The notes below the pieces were generated by a model. That model was given only the letters and a program-made list of their open reading frames with translations, had not been told where the DNA came from and did no database searches. From positions 43,843 to 107,842 of the forward strand of contig NZ_JAUNKD010000005.1 of the NCBI RefSeq assembly GCF_030532915.1: 64,000 nt of DNA, written 5' to 3'. Every line of letters begins with the position of its first letter. Position 1 is the first letter of the stretch. Of this stretch, positions 25,392 to 34,397 are shown piece by piece. The position numbers were made by a program, and so were the translations under genes. Source of the stretch: Capnocytophaga sp. Its GTDB lineage: Bacteria; Bacteroidota; Bacteroidia; Flavobacteriales; Flavobacteriaceae.

Positions 25392-26744
25392 TTATCCCAA
25401 TTCTTCCATCATTAGGTCTAAGCCCTCGCGGATAATCTTCTGATGCGGTTGTTTGGACACGCAAACGAACTCGGTCAGTGCAAAATCCTCAGGGGCAATC
25501 TCGTAGGCTCCTAAATTTTCCAGCTCGTCCAAATCTTTGTACAAGCAGGCTTTTAGCAACTGCATCGGATAGATGTCCAACGGGAACACCTCTTCGTACA
25601 TACCCGTCATCACAAACGCACGATGCTCGCCGTTGGTATTGGTGTTCAGGTTGTACTTTTTCTTCGGATTCAGCCACGAGAAGGTCATCGCACGCGTGGT
25701 GGATACCTTGTTGAAAATAGGTTTGTTCCAGCCGAAAAATTCGTAATCGTCTCCTTCGGGAATGGCGGTAATTTGGTCGTCATAATAGCCCAAATAGCCG
25801 TTTTCACCTACCTTTTTGCCCGTTAGCACATCACCGCTGATAAGGCGGGCTTTGCCGTCTTTGAGGTTTCCGGCAACGATGCTGCTCACCTCGGCTCCGG
25901 CAATTACCGAAACATACTGCGGTTTGCTGATGCACGCCCCCGTGAGTGCCAAAGTGCGGGTCAGGTTGAGCTTTCCGGTAACGAACAGCTCGCCGATAAC
26001 CACCAAATCTTGCGGGGTTACCACCCAAACCACTTCGCCTTTATTAATCGGACTGATTTGAGCGATTTGCGTGCTTACGTTACCCGCCGGATGCGGACCT
26101 GACACGTTGTGAATCACCAAATCTTTCAGATTACGCAAGGGCGACTGCGGGTCGTTTTTAAACACCGACACGTGAACCTTGCCCGGAGTAAGTTTGGAAA
26201 GAGCCGTTACGGCAGCCTGCAAGAATTTTTCCTTTCCGTTTAGCACATAACCATAATCGGGTGCCAGCGGATTGGTTTTGCAAGCGGAAACGAAAATCGC
26301 CTTGGGAGTTGTATCAGCCCCGGCAATCACATCATACGGACGCTGTTTGATGAGCGTCCACGCACCGCTTGACAGCAAGAAGTTTTTGATTTGCTCGGCT
26401 GTCATTTGGGTGGGGTCTTGGCTTGCAAAGTCTTTGAAGACCTGCGTCGGGTCGGGAGTGATTTTGATTTCTAAAATCTTACGACGCTCGCCACGGACAA
26501 TTTCGGTAATTTTACCGCTCACGGGTGAGGGGAATACCACTCGCTCGTCTTTTTTGTCGTGAAAAACGGCTTCTCCGGCTTTAACCTCTGTGCCTTCCTT
26601 AGCGATAAGCTTCGGCACGACAGAATGAAAATCAGTGGGTTTGAGACCATACGATTTTGCCAAAGGCACTTGCCGTGTGATTTTCTCGGCTTCGCCCTCC
26701 AAATGTATGTCTAACCCTTTTCGAATACGGATGTCGTTTGACAT
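25392..26744 (-). CDS. nqrA: Na+-translocating NADH:quinone reductase subunit A
   Basis: 450 aa peripheral cytoplasmic subunit of the Na+ pump. The N-terminus (IRIRKGLDIHLEGEAEKI) and TDFHSVVPKLIAKEGTEVKA are typical, as is PHPAGNVSTQIAQISPINKG. The C-terminus EDFALTEFVCVSKQPHQKII is conserved. A -7-like element TATATTTG on the minus strand (26795-26788) lies about 45 bp upstream of the ATG, without a clear -33 box. The gene is separated from nqrB by a DfsB-like gene. Confidence 0.96.
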   Translation of the reverse strand: MSNDIRIRKGLDIHLEGEAEKITRQVPLAKSYGLKPTDFHSVVPKLIAKEGTEVKAGEAVFHDKKDERVVFPSPVSGKITEIVRGERRKILEIKITPDPTQVFKDFASQDPTQMTAEQIKNFLLSSGAWTLIKQRPYDVIAGADTTPKAIFVSACKTNPLAPDYGYVLNGKEKFLQAAVTALSKLTPGKVHVSVFKNDPQSPLRNLKDLVIHNVSGPHPAGNVSTQIAQISPINKGEVVWVVTPQDLVVIGELFVTGKLNLTRTLALTGACISKPQYVSVIAGAEVSSIVAGNLKDGKARLISGDVLTGKKVGENGYLGYYDDQITAIPEGDDYEFFGWNKPIFNKVSTTRAMTFSWLNPKKKYNLNTNTNGEHRAFVMTGMYEEVFPLDIYPMQLLKACLYKDLDELENLGAYEIAPEDFALTEFVCVSKQPHQKIIREGLDLMMEELG

Positions 26745-26898
26745 ATTTGTAAAATTGTTAGTTAGTTTTAATTAATTAAAATCGGCACAAATATACTACT
26801 TTCTATTTAGAAAAGAAGATAAAAATGTTTTTTTTCGCCTACATAAAGTCGGTTTACACAAAAAAGAGGAGAAAGTCCGCTAAAAACGAGGCAAAATA

Positions 26899-26930
26899 AA
26901 ATCCCTTTGGCACAAGTGCCAAAGGGATTT
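26899..26930. terminator. terminator between the SUMF1-domain lipoprotein gene and nqrA
   Basis: Perfect 15-bp inverted repeat (AAATCCCTTTGGCAC at 26899-26913, complement at 26916-26930) with a 2-nt loop and T-rich tails on both sides. On the minus strand it lies 26 bp after the lipoprotein stop. Confidence 0.92.
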
Positions 26931-26956
26931 TTATCTTCTTGTTAAACTATTTTACA

Positions 26957-28795
26957 TTAGTTCACAGGGAAAACCACTCGGAAACTGATGTTATTTTGGA
27001 ACGAATCGTTTGCACCCCGGTTTGCTGAACGGCAATAGTTTGGTTTGCAATAAACACTTGCTCCACGACGCACAAACCTTTTCTTAGCATTATCGGTTTT
27101 GTATGGTTGAGGGTCAACCTTATCGGCAGATGTGTAATTTGAATAGTACTCATCGGCAGTCCACTCCCACGCATTTCCACTCATATCGTGAATACCCAAC
27201 TCATTGGCTTTTAGAGTTCCGACAGGATTTAGCCCTTTTGAGTTTCCTAAGTGATACCCCACTTCATTAACGTTGTTACTTCCTGAGAATTTGTATTTTT
27301 GGCTTTTTGTTCCGCCCAAAGAAGCAAACTCCCACTGTGCTTCGGTTGGTAATGAACCTCCTACCCACTCGGCATAAGCCTTAGCTCCGTACCACGACAC
27401 ATAGGTTACCGGATAGTTTTCACGACCTTTTACCGGCTCAAAAGTATTTCCGTTTTTAACTATACCTTTTTCTCTTTCCTTTCCGATACCGTTGTAGTAG
27501 AGGAGTCCGTTTTCAATTTTATTACCTACCGCATTCAAAAACTTGGCGTATTGTGCATTGGTAATTTCGTACTTACTGATTCGGTAACTGCTTAGGGTTA
27601 CGTTGTGGCGCACTCTTTCATCGGGGTCGCCATCATCGCTTCCCATTCTGAAAGTTCCGCCTTCAACCAAAACGGTATCAGCATCTTCGGGTGATACAGC
27701 ACCTTCAAGTACATAAACCCCTAAAATTACTTCTTTTCCTGAGACTTTGTCTTTTATCGTAATCTCCGTTTTAACAGGGCTTGTTCCTGTTATGGTTATC
27801 GTACTTCCGGAAACGGTTACTTCCACTCCGGCAGGCACGCCCTCCACCCCATACTCACCACTTCCGTCAATTACTTGCACGGCAACCGATTCATATGGTT
27901 TTAAGCTGATATTGCTCACTTCGAGATTCAAAGCGTATACGTGAGCTACGATTTCTTTGGGTTCGTCCACATCATTGGCGATGGTAATAGTTACGGTTCC
28001 GGTTTTGTAGCCGTCGATGTAAATTTCATTTCCTTCTACACGCACTTTTGCGATGTTTTCATCACTTGATGTTACGGTGTAATTACCTGCACCTGAAACA
28101 ATTTCTATTTTTGTACTTTCTAGTTTTTCCTTTTTTACAGCAGCCTGCTCTCTTTCAATGTCTGTATAAGCCTTAACAACAAGCTCATCTTCCTCAATAT
28201 TTAATTCAATCAGCTGCTTTTCAGTTACAACAACAGGGAACTCAATTTTTTCTTCGCTTTCGGTATCAACCACTGTGATGGTTGTTGTTCCAGCGCTAAG
28301 AGCTTCCAAAACAAGAATGGTTGTTCCGGATAGGGTGGCCTTAACGACGGTCGGGTCTACCGACTCTACTTGGTAGTTTCCGTTCCCTTGTATACCGATT
28401 TCGGTTTGTGCTCCCGAAAGCAAGCTCATCTCATCGTCAATATCAACAACAAGTTCCACCAAACCGGCACTTACTTTAACCTTTACGGAATGCTTTTGAC
28501 CTGATTTTTTGTCTGTTACCAAAATGGTTGTTTCACCCTCCTGAACGCCCGTTACCAGAACGTTTTTACCTGAAAGAATTACTGTTGCGATTGAAGTGTC
28601 GGCGCTTTGCACCTGGTACTCACCGCTTCCTGATTCAATACCAAAAGAGGCTTCTTTATCGGCTCGCAACACAACTTCGGTACTGCTAACCTTCAAGGTG
28701 TCATAAACAACATCTTCTGCGATGTCTTTTTTAGAACAATTTGCAGCAACCACAACAAACAACGCAGTTATTGCGTAAATGAAAAACTTTTTCAT
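26957..28795 (-). CDS. lipoprotein with Ig-like repeats and a C-terminal SUMF1/FGE-type domain
   Basis: 612 aa. SPII signal with lipobox AANC (Cys20). Four to five Ig-like (Big_2-type) repeats of about 75-80 residues follow, each with a G.Y.V.S.D pattern (GSGEYQVQSADTSIATV; GNGNYQVESVDPTVVKA; GAGNYTVTSSDENIAKV). From about 365 a formylglycine-generating-enzyme-like domain begins (VEGGTFRMGSDDGDPDERVR; YPVTYVSWYGAKAYAEWVGG; LPTEAQWEFAS; GNAWEWTADEYY; FRVVFPVN). Most such surface proteins are not shown to oxidise cysteine; they may bind or be structural, as GldK/GldJ are. A single gene, ended by a strong terminator. Confidence 0.85.
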   Translation of the reverse strand: MKKFFIYAITALFVVVAANCSKKDIAEDVVYDTLKVSSTEVVLRADKEASFGIESGSGEYQVQSADTSIATVILSGKNVLVTGVQEGETTILVTDKKSGQKHSVKVKVSAGLVELVVDIDDEMSLLSGAQTEIGIQGNGNYQVESVDPTVVKATLSGTTILVLEALSAGTTTITVVDTESEEKIEFPVVVTEKQLIELNIEEDELVVKAYTDIEREQAAVKKEKLESTKIEIVSGAGNYTVTSSDENIAKVRVEGNEIYIDGYKTGTVTITIANDVDEPKEIVAHVYALNLEVSNISLKPYESVAVQVIDGSGEYGVEGVPAGVEVTVSGSTITITGTSPVKTEITIKDKVSGKEVILGVYVLEGAVSPEDADTVLVEGGTFRMGSDDGDPDERVRHNVTLSSYRISKYEITNAQYAKFLNAVGNKIENGLLYYNGIGKEREKGIVKNGNTFEPVKGRENYPVTYVSWYGAKAYAEWVGGSLPTEAQWEFASLGGTKSQKYKFSGSNNVNEVGYHLGNSKGLNPVGTLKANELGIHDMSGNAWEWTADEYYSNYTSADKVDPQPYKTDNAKKRFVRRGASVYCKPNYCRSANRGANDSFQNNISFRVVFPVN

Positions 28796-28983
28796 AAAAC
28801 TAATTATATTGAATTAATTAATAAATAATATTTATTTTGGGGGACAAAGCTACGGATTAAATGTTAAATAATTAGAAATAAATTCTTAATTTTTTCACAA
28901 AAGTTACTTCTTACCGAGAATCAGCAGCATAATTTTAAGAAATTGCTAATAAAACCCTGTTTTTACAAAAAAATCGTTTAATT

Positions 28984-31689
28984 TTAGCGAAGTACTCGGT
29001 CGGGTTCTCTGTTTTTCTCCCATTTAAGGTCAGAAAGCATTGATGATTTTATACCGATGAAGAAATACCACGAACTTCTGTACCCGAAAGGCGTGAACTG
29101 AAAACTCATTCTGAAGCTGTTCAAATCGCGCTCAAAACGCAATTGGGTGTAGGTAATCCCTTTATTTACAAAATCATAACCACTTGAAACCCCCACCTGC
29201 CATTTGGGTGACAGTTCCACATTACCCGAAAACATCACCGAATTATTTGAAATGCGTTTTTCGCGGGCTATATTACTGTACGTAAGCGAATACGCCAAAT
29301 TAATATCCCACGGAATAGAGGCTTTGTAATGCGTTACTTTTTCTTCTTCATCCTCTTTCTCTTCGGTGTTTTTATGTGTGGACTGCATATCATTTAAAGG
29401 ACGCGATGAACCGAATAAATCATCAGAACGTCCCCCCGAAGCCGTATTGTCTTCCCGATTGGATTTGTCTTTATTTCGATTTGAAAATGAATAACTTGTA
29501 GAAATATTCGCATTGGTTAAACGGAAAAGACTGCCACCATTGTTAATATTGAATTTTTCCATTTGCCTTCCGTTTTCATCAATCGCATAAGGGTTTAAGG
29601 TCATACCGAAATTCAGCGGAAGTTTCCCGTCAAAAAAAGTGGTACCGCCGGTTACCGAAACTGGACTAAATTGTTTGGTAATCACGTTGTAACTTGAACT
29701 GAAATTCAAGCTGTTAAGCAACATTACTTTTTTAGGTTCGGTTTGCGTACTGTCTTTCTGGCGCACTTTGGCTTCGAGCGTATTACTCAATGAAAACGAA
29801 ACGGATTGCGACTTGCTCAGCCCCGGCGTTCCGTATATACCACCTTCAAAACGAGTATATTGCGATTTATTTCCGTAAGCATCTGAAATATATTCTTCGT
29901 AGTACCGGTCAAAAGCGGGCGTATATCCGTAGCTCACTGACGGGCGCATCACGTGCCGAATGGCTTGCACTTTGGCGTCTTTATTAAATCGGAAAGTTCC
30001 GTAAACCGTTGTCCCCAAGCTCGCTCCTATGTTATAGGTCAAAAATCGGTCAAAACCACTAACAGTATCGATGGGTATCCTGCCCGTATTATCGTTAAAA
30101 TCTCTTTTTCGGATAGTTTTAAACTGCCAAGTTTCATTCAATGAGGAGTTTACACCAAAAGTTACGTATTTAAACAATTTAGCCGTAGTGCTCACAGGAA
30201 TGGAATGGCGCACTCCGTTTCGGGCTTCTTGAAACATTTTTTTCGAAAAGAAAAGGCTATCGGTGGTTGAAAAACGATTGTCAGCCTGCATACTATACTG
30301 AAAATTAAGGCTTTTCAAAAGTCCTTTTTTGGTTTGCCCTTGTTTTACAAACGGATAGATACGCTCCACACTTGTTCGTAAAGCCGGCAAAGTCATTTCA
30401 ATATTCTGCGTGTTCGTGTTTTGCGAATGTGAAGCCGTAACAGACAGATTAACAGATGGGTATGCAGGAAATGTTTTTGAATACGAAATCGAGGACGAAA
30501 GCGTATTGTTCAGCACGTTTGCCGAATTAATCTGATTGTATGAATTTTGATAATAACGGCTGCTCCCCAAATTAACGGAAGCCGAAAAACTTGAATTCGG
30601 GTTTGATTTAGAGTCCTTTGAGTGCGTCCACTGAATGTTATAAAGCGTAGTTCGGTTGTAATCAGGAAGCCCACGAATGCTGTAAATCTGGTTTTCGTAA
30701 TTCAAATTGAAATTCCCTGAAAACTTATAGCGCTTGCTATAAGCCGATTGTGCTCTAAATCCGTAACTTCCGTTGGTAAAATAATCACCCGTGAGTGCCA
30801 AATCCATATAATCGCTAATCACGAAGTAATATCCTCCGTTTTGGATAAAATACCCACGATTGTTTACCTCGCCAAAAGTAGGGAAAATAAGCCCCGAAGT
30901 GCGCCCTGAAACCATCGGATAATAAGCAAACGGAATGGCAATAGGTGTCGGGATATCAACAATATACATATTACTAAGCCCCGCTACGACCTTCTTTTTC
31001 GGCACAAACTTGGCTTTGCGAATTTTGATGTAATAATCCGGATCGTCCAAATCTTCGGCTGTGGTGAGAATGGCATTTTTCATAAAATAAGTGGAATCAT
31101 TTTCTTTTTTAATGATTTCACCTTTAATATTATTCTCATCTTGCTTGGTGTACGCATTGCGGATAATTGCCCGCTGGGTTTTGTAATTAAACCGAATGGA
31201 ATCGGGTTCAATAACGTCATTACCTTGCTTAAAAACAGGATGTTGCGTGTATTCGCCCAACGAATCTTTCAAACGACCCGCATACACCTCGCCCACATCA
31301 AACTTAATCAGTTCAATACCCGCAGTAATGTCAATATCAGTATATTGCACCTGCGTTTCGTTATAAAGAATAATTTCACTGCGCACTTTGTTAAACACGA
31401 TACTGTCTTGGGCTTTGTACTTCACAATATCTTCCAATTCGCCTTTGGGTTTTTGCAAGGTATCATTTTTCAGTGAATCAGCAACTTGCACAACCGAATC
31501 CAATTTAGGTGTTAATTGTTTTATGGTATCTTTAGCGTTCCTTGTGCGTTTTAACGTATCAAGCAACGAAAATCGGTTAATATACGGGTAATCCGACTTT
31601 TGGGCAGCAAACAAACCCGCATACCAAAAACAAGCGGTTGCGATTAACAAACTGATAATTAAGATGATTTGCCCTCGGTGTTTTAACAA
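28984..31689 (-). CDS. lptD: LPS-assembly protein LptD
   Basis: 901 aa outer-membrane protein. An N-terminal hydrophobic signal (about 8-28) precedes an OstA-like beta-jellyroll region (about 90-240; IILYNETQVQYTDIDITAGI). The turn into the barrel has the conserved PFAYYPMVSGRTSGLIFPTF, followed by a long barrel of Tyr/Asn/Ser-rich strands. LptD places LPS in the outer leaflet together with LptE. A long acidic/basic linker (about 755-795) lies late in the barrel. The flavobacterial form differs from the proteobacterial one in length and lacks the well-known cysteine pattern. A 182-aa membrane protein gene lies just upstream on the same strand. Confidence 0.9.
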   Translation of the reverse strand: MLKHRGQIILIISLLIATACFWYAGLFAAQKSDYPYINRFSLLDTLKRTRNAKDTIKQLTPKLDSVVQVADSLKNDTLQKPKGELEDIVKYKAQDSIVFNKVRSEIILYNETQVQYTDIDITAGIELIKFDVGEVYAGRLKDSLGEYTQHPVFKQGNDVIEPDSIRFNYKTQRAIIRNAYTKQDENNIKGEIIKKENDSTYFMKNAILTTAEDLDDPDYYIKIRKAKFVPKKKVVAGLSNMYIVDIPTPIAIPFAYYPMVSGRTSGLIFPTFGEVNNRGYFIQNGGYYFVISDYMDLALTGDYFTNGSYGFRAQSAYSKRYKFSGNFNLNYENQIYSIRGLPDYNRTTLYNIQWTHSKDSKSNPNSSFSASVNLGSSRYYQNSYNQINSANVLNNTLSSSISYSKTFPAYPSVNLSVTASHSQNTNTQNIEMTLPALRTSVERIYPFVKQGQTKKGLLKSLNFQYSMQADNRFSTTDSLFFSKKMFQEARNGVRHSIPVSTTAKLFKYVTFGVNSSLNETWQFKTIRKRDFNDNTGRIPIDTVSGFDRFLTYNIGASLGTTVYGTFRFNKDAKVQAIRHVMRPSVSYGYTPAFDRYYEEYISDAYGNKSQYTRFEGGIYGTPGLSKSQSVSFSLSNTLEAKVRQKDSTQTEPKKVMLLNSLNFSSSYNVITKQFSPVSVTGGTTFFDGKLPLNFGMTLNPYAIDENGRQMEKFNINNGGSLFRLTNANISTSYSFSNRNKDKSNREDNTASGGRSDDLFGSSRPLNDMQSTHKNTEEKEDEEEKVTHYKASIPWDINLAYSLTYSNIAREKRISNNSVMFSGNVELSPKWQVGVSSGYDFVNKGITYTQLRFERDLNSFRMSFQFTPFGYRSSWYFFIGIKSSMLSDLKWEKNREPDRVLR

Positions 31690-31715
31690 AGTTCTTCGTT
31701 TTGAAATTCAAAAAA

Positions 31716-32237
31716 TTAGCGTAAAAACTCACGCACTTCGTCCTTTAAATGGCTGATAGCACTTGACGAGGGCGAAGGCTTATTGATAAATTCAGTAAAA
31801 ATAAACTCGGTCATTGCCTTTGCATCGGGCAATTCCTCATCGTGTGTAGCTTTACGAATGATTTGAATGGTTGCCATTTTAGCGGTACGAATAATATTCC
31901 ATAATTTTTCGCTCATATAAATCTGTTGTGCCAAATTATGCTCAAATTCCTCATCAATGGAATTGACCAAAAGCGCCTCATATTCGCGCTTGGGCAAATT
32001 ACGCGCCGGAATGCGAAGCAATAAATTTTGCGGACTAATACGCTCCAAAAAAAGCGTCATCCGTTCGTAGGCTTGCAAACGTAAAGGCAACGCAATCTTC
32101 TGATTTTCTTTATGTAATAAAAAATCACGACGCTTTTCCTCATTCTTTGTATGCAAACTAAAAAAATAGTAGGCAACAACCCCGACAATTGCCGATGGGA
32201 TACAATAAAGCAAAAAAGTAACAATCTGGCTTTCCAT
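31716..32237 (-). CDS. small membrane-anchored protein, function unknown
   Basis: 173 aa from the ATG at 32237; an upstream ATG at 32264 would place nine extra residues before the membrane helix. The helix (about 4-26, IVTFLLYCIPSAIVGVVAYY) is followed by a long charged helical part beginning KNEEKRRDFLLHKENQKIAL. Proteins of this layout are common in flavobacteria next to envelope genes, but I do not know a function. It ends 26 bp before lptD and is probably co-transcribed with it. Confidence 0.75.
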   Translation of the reverse strand: MESQIVTFLLYCIPSAIVGVVAYYFFSLHTKNEEKRRDFLLHKENQKIALPLRLQAYERMTLFLERISPQNLLLRIPARNLPKREYEALLVNSIDEEFEHNLAQQIYMSEKLWNIIRTAKMATIQIIRKATHDEELPDAKAMTEFIFTEFINKPSPSSSAISHLKDEVREFLR

Positions 32238-32276
32238 TCTTATGATTATTTTTTTCGTGGACAAAAGTAGTATTTT

Positions 32277-32304
32277 TTGTTTTAAAAAAAAAATCTTACC
32301 TTTG
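32277..32304 (+). promoter_or_regulatory. promoter of the thioredoxin-lipoprotein/methyltransferase pair
   Basis: TTG at 32277-32279, 17-bp spacer, TACCTTTG at 32297-32304, about 25 bp upstream of the ATG at 32330. It fits the Bacteroidota pattern, with a slightly short spacer. Confidence 0.6.
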
Positions 32305-32329
32305 GAAACTTATTTTAATAGTTCACTTT

Positions 32330-33337
32330 ATGAAAAAACGACATCTAATATGCGTAATAAGTCTGTTGTTTTTTGCCGTTTCGTGCCAAGAAAACAGCTC
32401 GCCTGGCAAGGCAACGACTTTCACTATTGAAGGAAGCGTTCCGGCAAATATGCAGGGAAAAGTACATCTGTTTGAATTTAAAAACCAAACATACACACCG
32501 GTTGATTCCGTGGAAATTAACAACGGAATTTTTAAGTTCACCGGAAGCGTAACCGAGCCTTTGCTCTATTCGTTACGGCTGAATAATATCGGTAAACGAG
32601 CCAATTTCTTTTTAGAAAACACTGCCGTGAAAATGCAACTCAGTACCAATTGGGAAATCACAAAAATTGAAGGAACGGCAAACACGCTTTTGTTCAAAAA
32701 ATACGACGATACCAATAAAAGGAAATCCGTAAACTTGGACAGCCTTTTGAAAACGGACAATTCTTCACCTGTAATTACTTATTTTTTAGGCAGAAACGCT
32801 TATTTGTACGATTTTGACGCACTGGTATCACTTCGCAATCAAATTGCTGACGAATTAACGCAAAACACTTATATTAAAGAACTTGACAGTGCCATTACCA
32901 AACTGGCAAGCGTACAACCCGGCAAACCCGCCCCCGAAATAACGATGGAAGACACAAACGGCAACACCTTCAAGTTAAGCGACTTAAAAGGAAAAAACGT
33001 GTTAATTGATTTTTGGGCGTCGTGGTGCCCCGATTGCCGAAAACAAAACCCGAATTTGGTTACGCTTTACAGCACTTATAAAGATAAGAATTTCACCATT
33101 TTAGGCGTTTCTCTCGACCGCAACAAAGACCATTGGAAACAAGCCATCGTCAAGGACAAACTCACTTGGCAACAAGGCTTTGTGGAAGGCGGCTGGAAAT
33201 CAGACGTTGCAAAAACATACGCCTTGCGGTGGCTGCCTACCAGTATTTTAATTGATAAACAAGGCATTATCATCGCCCGAAATATCGAAAACGAAAAGCT
33301 AATTAACGACATTGAAAAACTAATATCAGAAAAATAA
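32330..33337 (+). CDS. thioredoxin-domain (TlpA/ResA-like) lipoprotein
   Basis: 335 aa. SPII signal with lipobox AVSC (Cys19). Residues about 30-120 are a DUF4369-type beta domain (FTIEGSVPANMQGKVHLFEF). The C-terminal thioredoxin fold carries WCPDC (Cys233, Cys236), and the cis-proline is in WLPTSI (Pro303). CPDC instead of CGPC should give a different redox potential, which I cannot predict. A membrane-anchored disulfide reductant or isomerase is likely. It shares an operon with the methyltransferase 1 bp downstream. It is a second, shorter relative of the protein at 7083-8456. Confidence 0.88.
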   Translation: MKKRHLICVISLLFFAVSCQENSSPGKATTFTIEGSVPANMQGKVHLFEFKNQTYTPVDSVEINNGIFKFTGSVTEPLLYSLRLNNIGKRANFFLENTAVKMQLSTNWEITKIEGTANTLLFKKYDDTNKRKSVNLDSLLKTDNSSPVITYFLGRNAYLYDFDALVSLRNQIADELTQNTYIKELDSAITKLASVQPGKPAPEITMEDTNGNTFKLSDLKGKNVLIDFWASWCPDCRKQNPNLVTLYSTYKDKNFTILGVSLDRNKDHWKQAIVKDKLTWQQGFVEGGWKSDVAKTYALRWLPTSILIDKQGIIIARNIENEKLINDIEKLISEK

Positions 33338-33338
33338 A

Positions 33339-34040
33339 ATGAAAGACCTCTTCGGACAAGCCATTTTAGACTATCAGCAAGGTAATTACACGGAAGACAT
33401 CAAAACCGAAACCACCATTTCGGAAGAAGACGTATTGCCCCTCCCCTATTTATTTCGCTCTTTTGCCGAAATGCCAAAATTGGAACAAAAAGCATTGCAA
33501 CTAACACGCGGCAAGGTACTTGAAGTGGGCTGTGGTGCCGGAAGTCACGGGCTTTACCTGCAAAATAAGCGTGGTTTGGAAGTCCATTCCATCGACGTCT
33601 CACCCAAAGCCATTGAAGCCTGCAAACTCAGGGGATTAAAAAACGCCTCCGTTGCCAATGTTATGGATTTTGAAGGAAAATTCGACACCATTTTACTGCT
33701 GATGAATGGAGCGGGAATGTGTGGAAAGCTCAAAAAAATGGGCACTTTTCTTAGCAAAATTAAAAGTCTTTTAGCTCCAAACGGACAAATTTTCACCGAT
33801 TCATCAGACATTATTTATATGTTTGACCAAAATCCCGACGGAACGTATGATGTGCCATTGCATTTTGAATATTACGGCGAGGTGGATTATTTAGTTAAGT
33901 ACAAAGGGCAAAAAGAAAAACCGTTTCCGTGGTTGTACGTGGACTACAATACGCTCCAAAATGCAGCTCACTATGCGGGACTACAATGTGAACTCGTTGA
34001 AGAAGGCACTAATTTTGACTATTTAGCCAGATTATTTTAA
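33339..34040 (+). CDS. class I SAM-dependent methyltransferase
   Basis: 233 aa, cytoplasmic. SAM-binding motif I is VLEVGCGAGSHGLYLQ (about residues 60-75), followed by the acidic end of beta-2 in VHSIDVSPKAIEACK and motif IV-like FDTILLLMNGAGM. The C-terminal part contains a YYGEVDYLVKYKGQKEKPFP insertion. The substrate is not evident. The start is 1 bp after the stop of the thioredoxin-like lipoprotein gene, so they are one transcript. The 357 bp after it hold no gene. Confidence 0.85.
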   Translation: MKDLFGQAILDYQQGNYTEDIKTETTISEEDVLPLPYLFRSFAEMPKLEQKALQLTRGKVLEVGCGAGSHGLYLQNKRGLEVHSIDVSPKAIEACKLRGLKNASVANVMDFEGKFDTILLLMNGAGMCGKLKKMGTFLSKIKSLLAPNGQIFTDSSDIIYMFDQNPDGTYDVPLHFEYYGEVDYLVKYKGQKEKPFPWLYVDYNTLQNAAHYAGLQCELVEEGTNFDYLARLF

Positions 34041-34397
34041 GTCAATAACTTCTCTATTAAATAAGAGTAACATCAGAAAACATTCATTGCCCTTCTGCTG
34101 ATTGGCCATTCCTACGAGGCTTCTTTCGAACAAAAATTTTAAAAGCATATTAATTCGGGACTATATCAGCTGGTCAAAATATCAAAAATTAATCCAAAAA
34201 ATTGCATCTGCTAATGGAATTTAGTTTAGCAATTGATTACGAATAATTTAAAATTACGAAATTCATAATTTAACAGCAAATAATTATCAATATGATAAAT
34301 TTATGTAGCATACGTTAAAAAAAATTTAATTTTTATTACTCCAAGTCGGATAAAAGCAGTATTTTTGCGCTCGGAAAAATTTTAAAATATTTAACGT
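34041..34397. other. AT-rich spacer with a weak promoter-like element
   Basis: No gene, terminator or repeat is clear in these 357 bp. TATTTTTG at 34360-34367 could be the -7 box for the transporter gene at 34398, but there is no TTG at the right distance, and the start codon is only 31 bp away. Confidence 0.4.
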
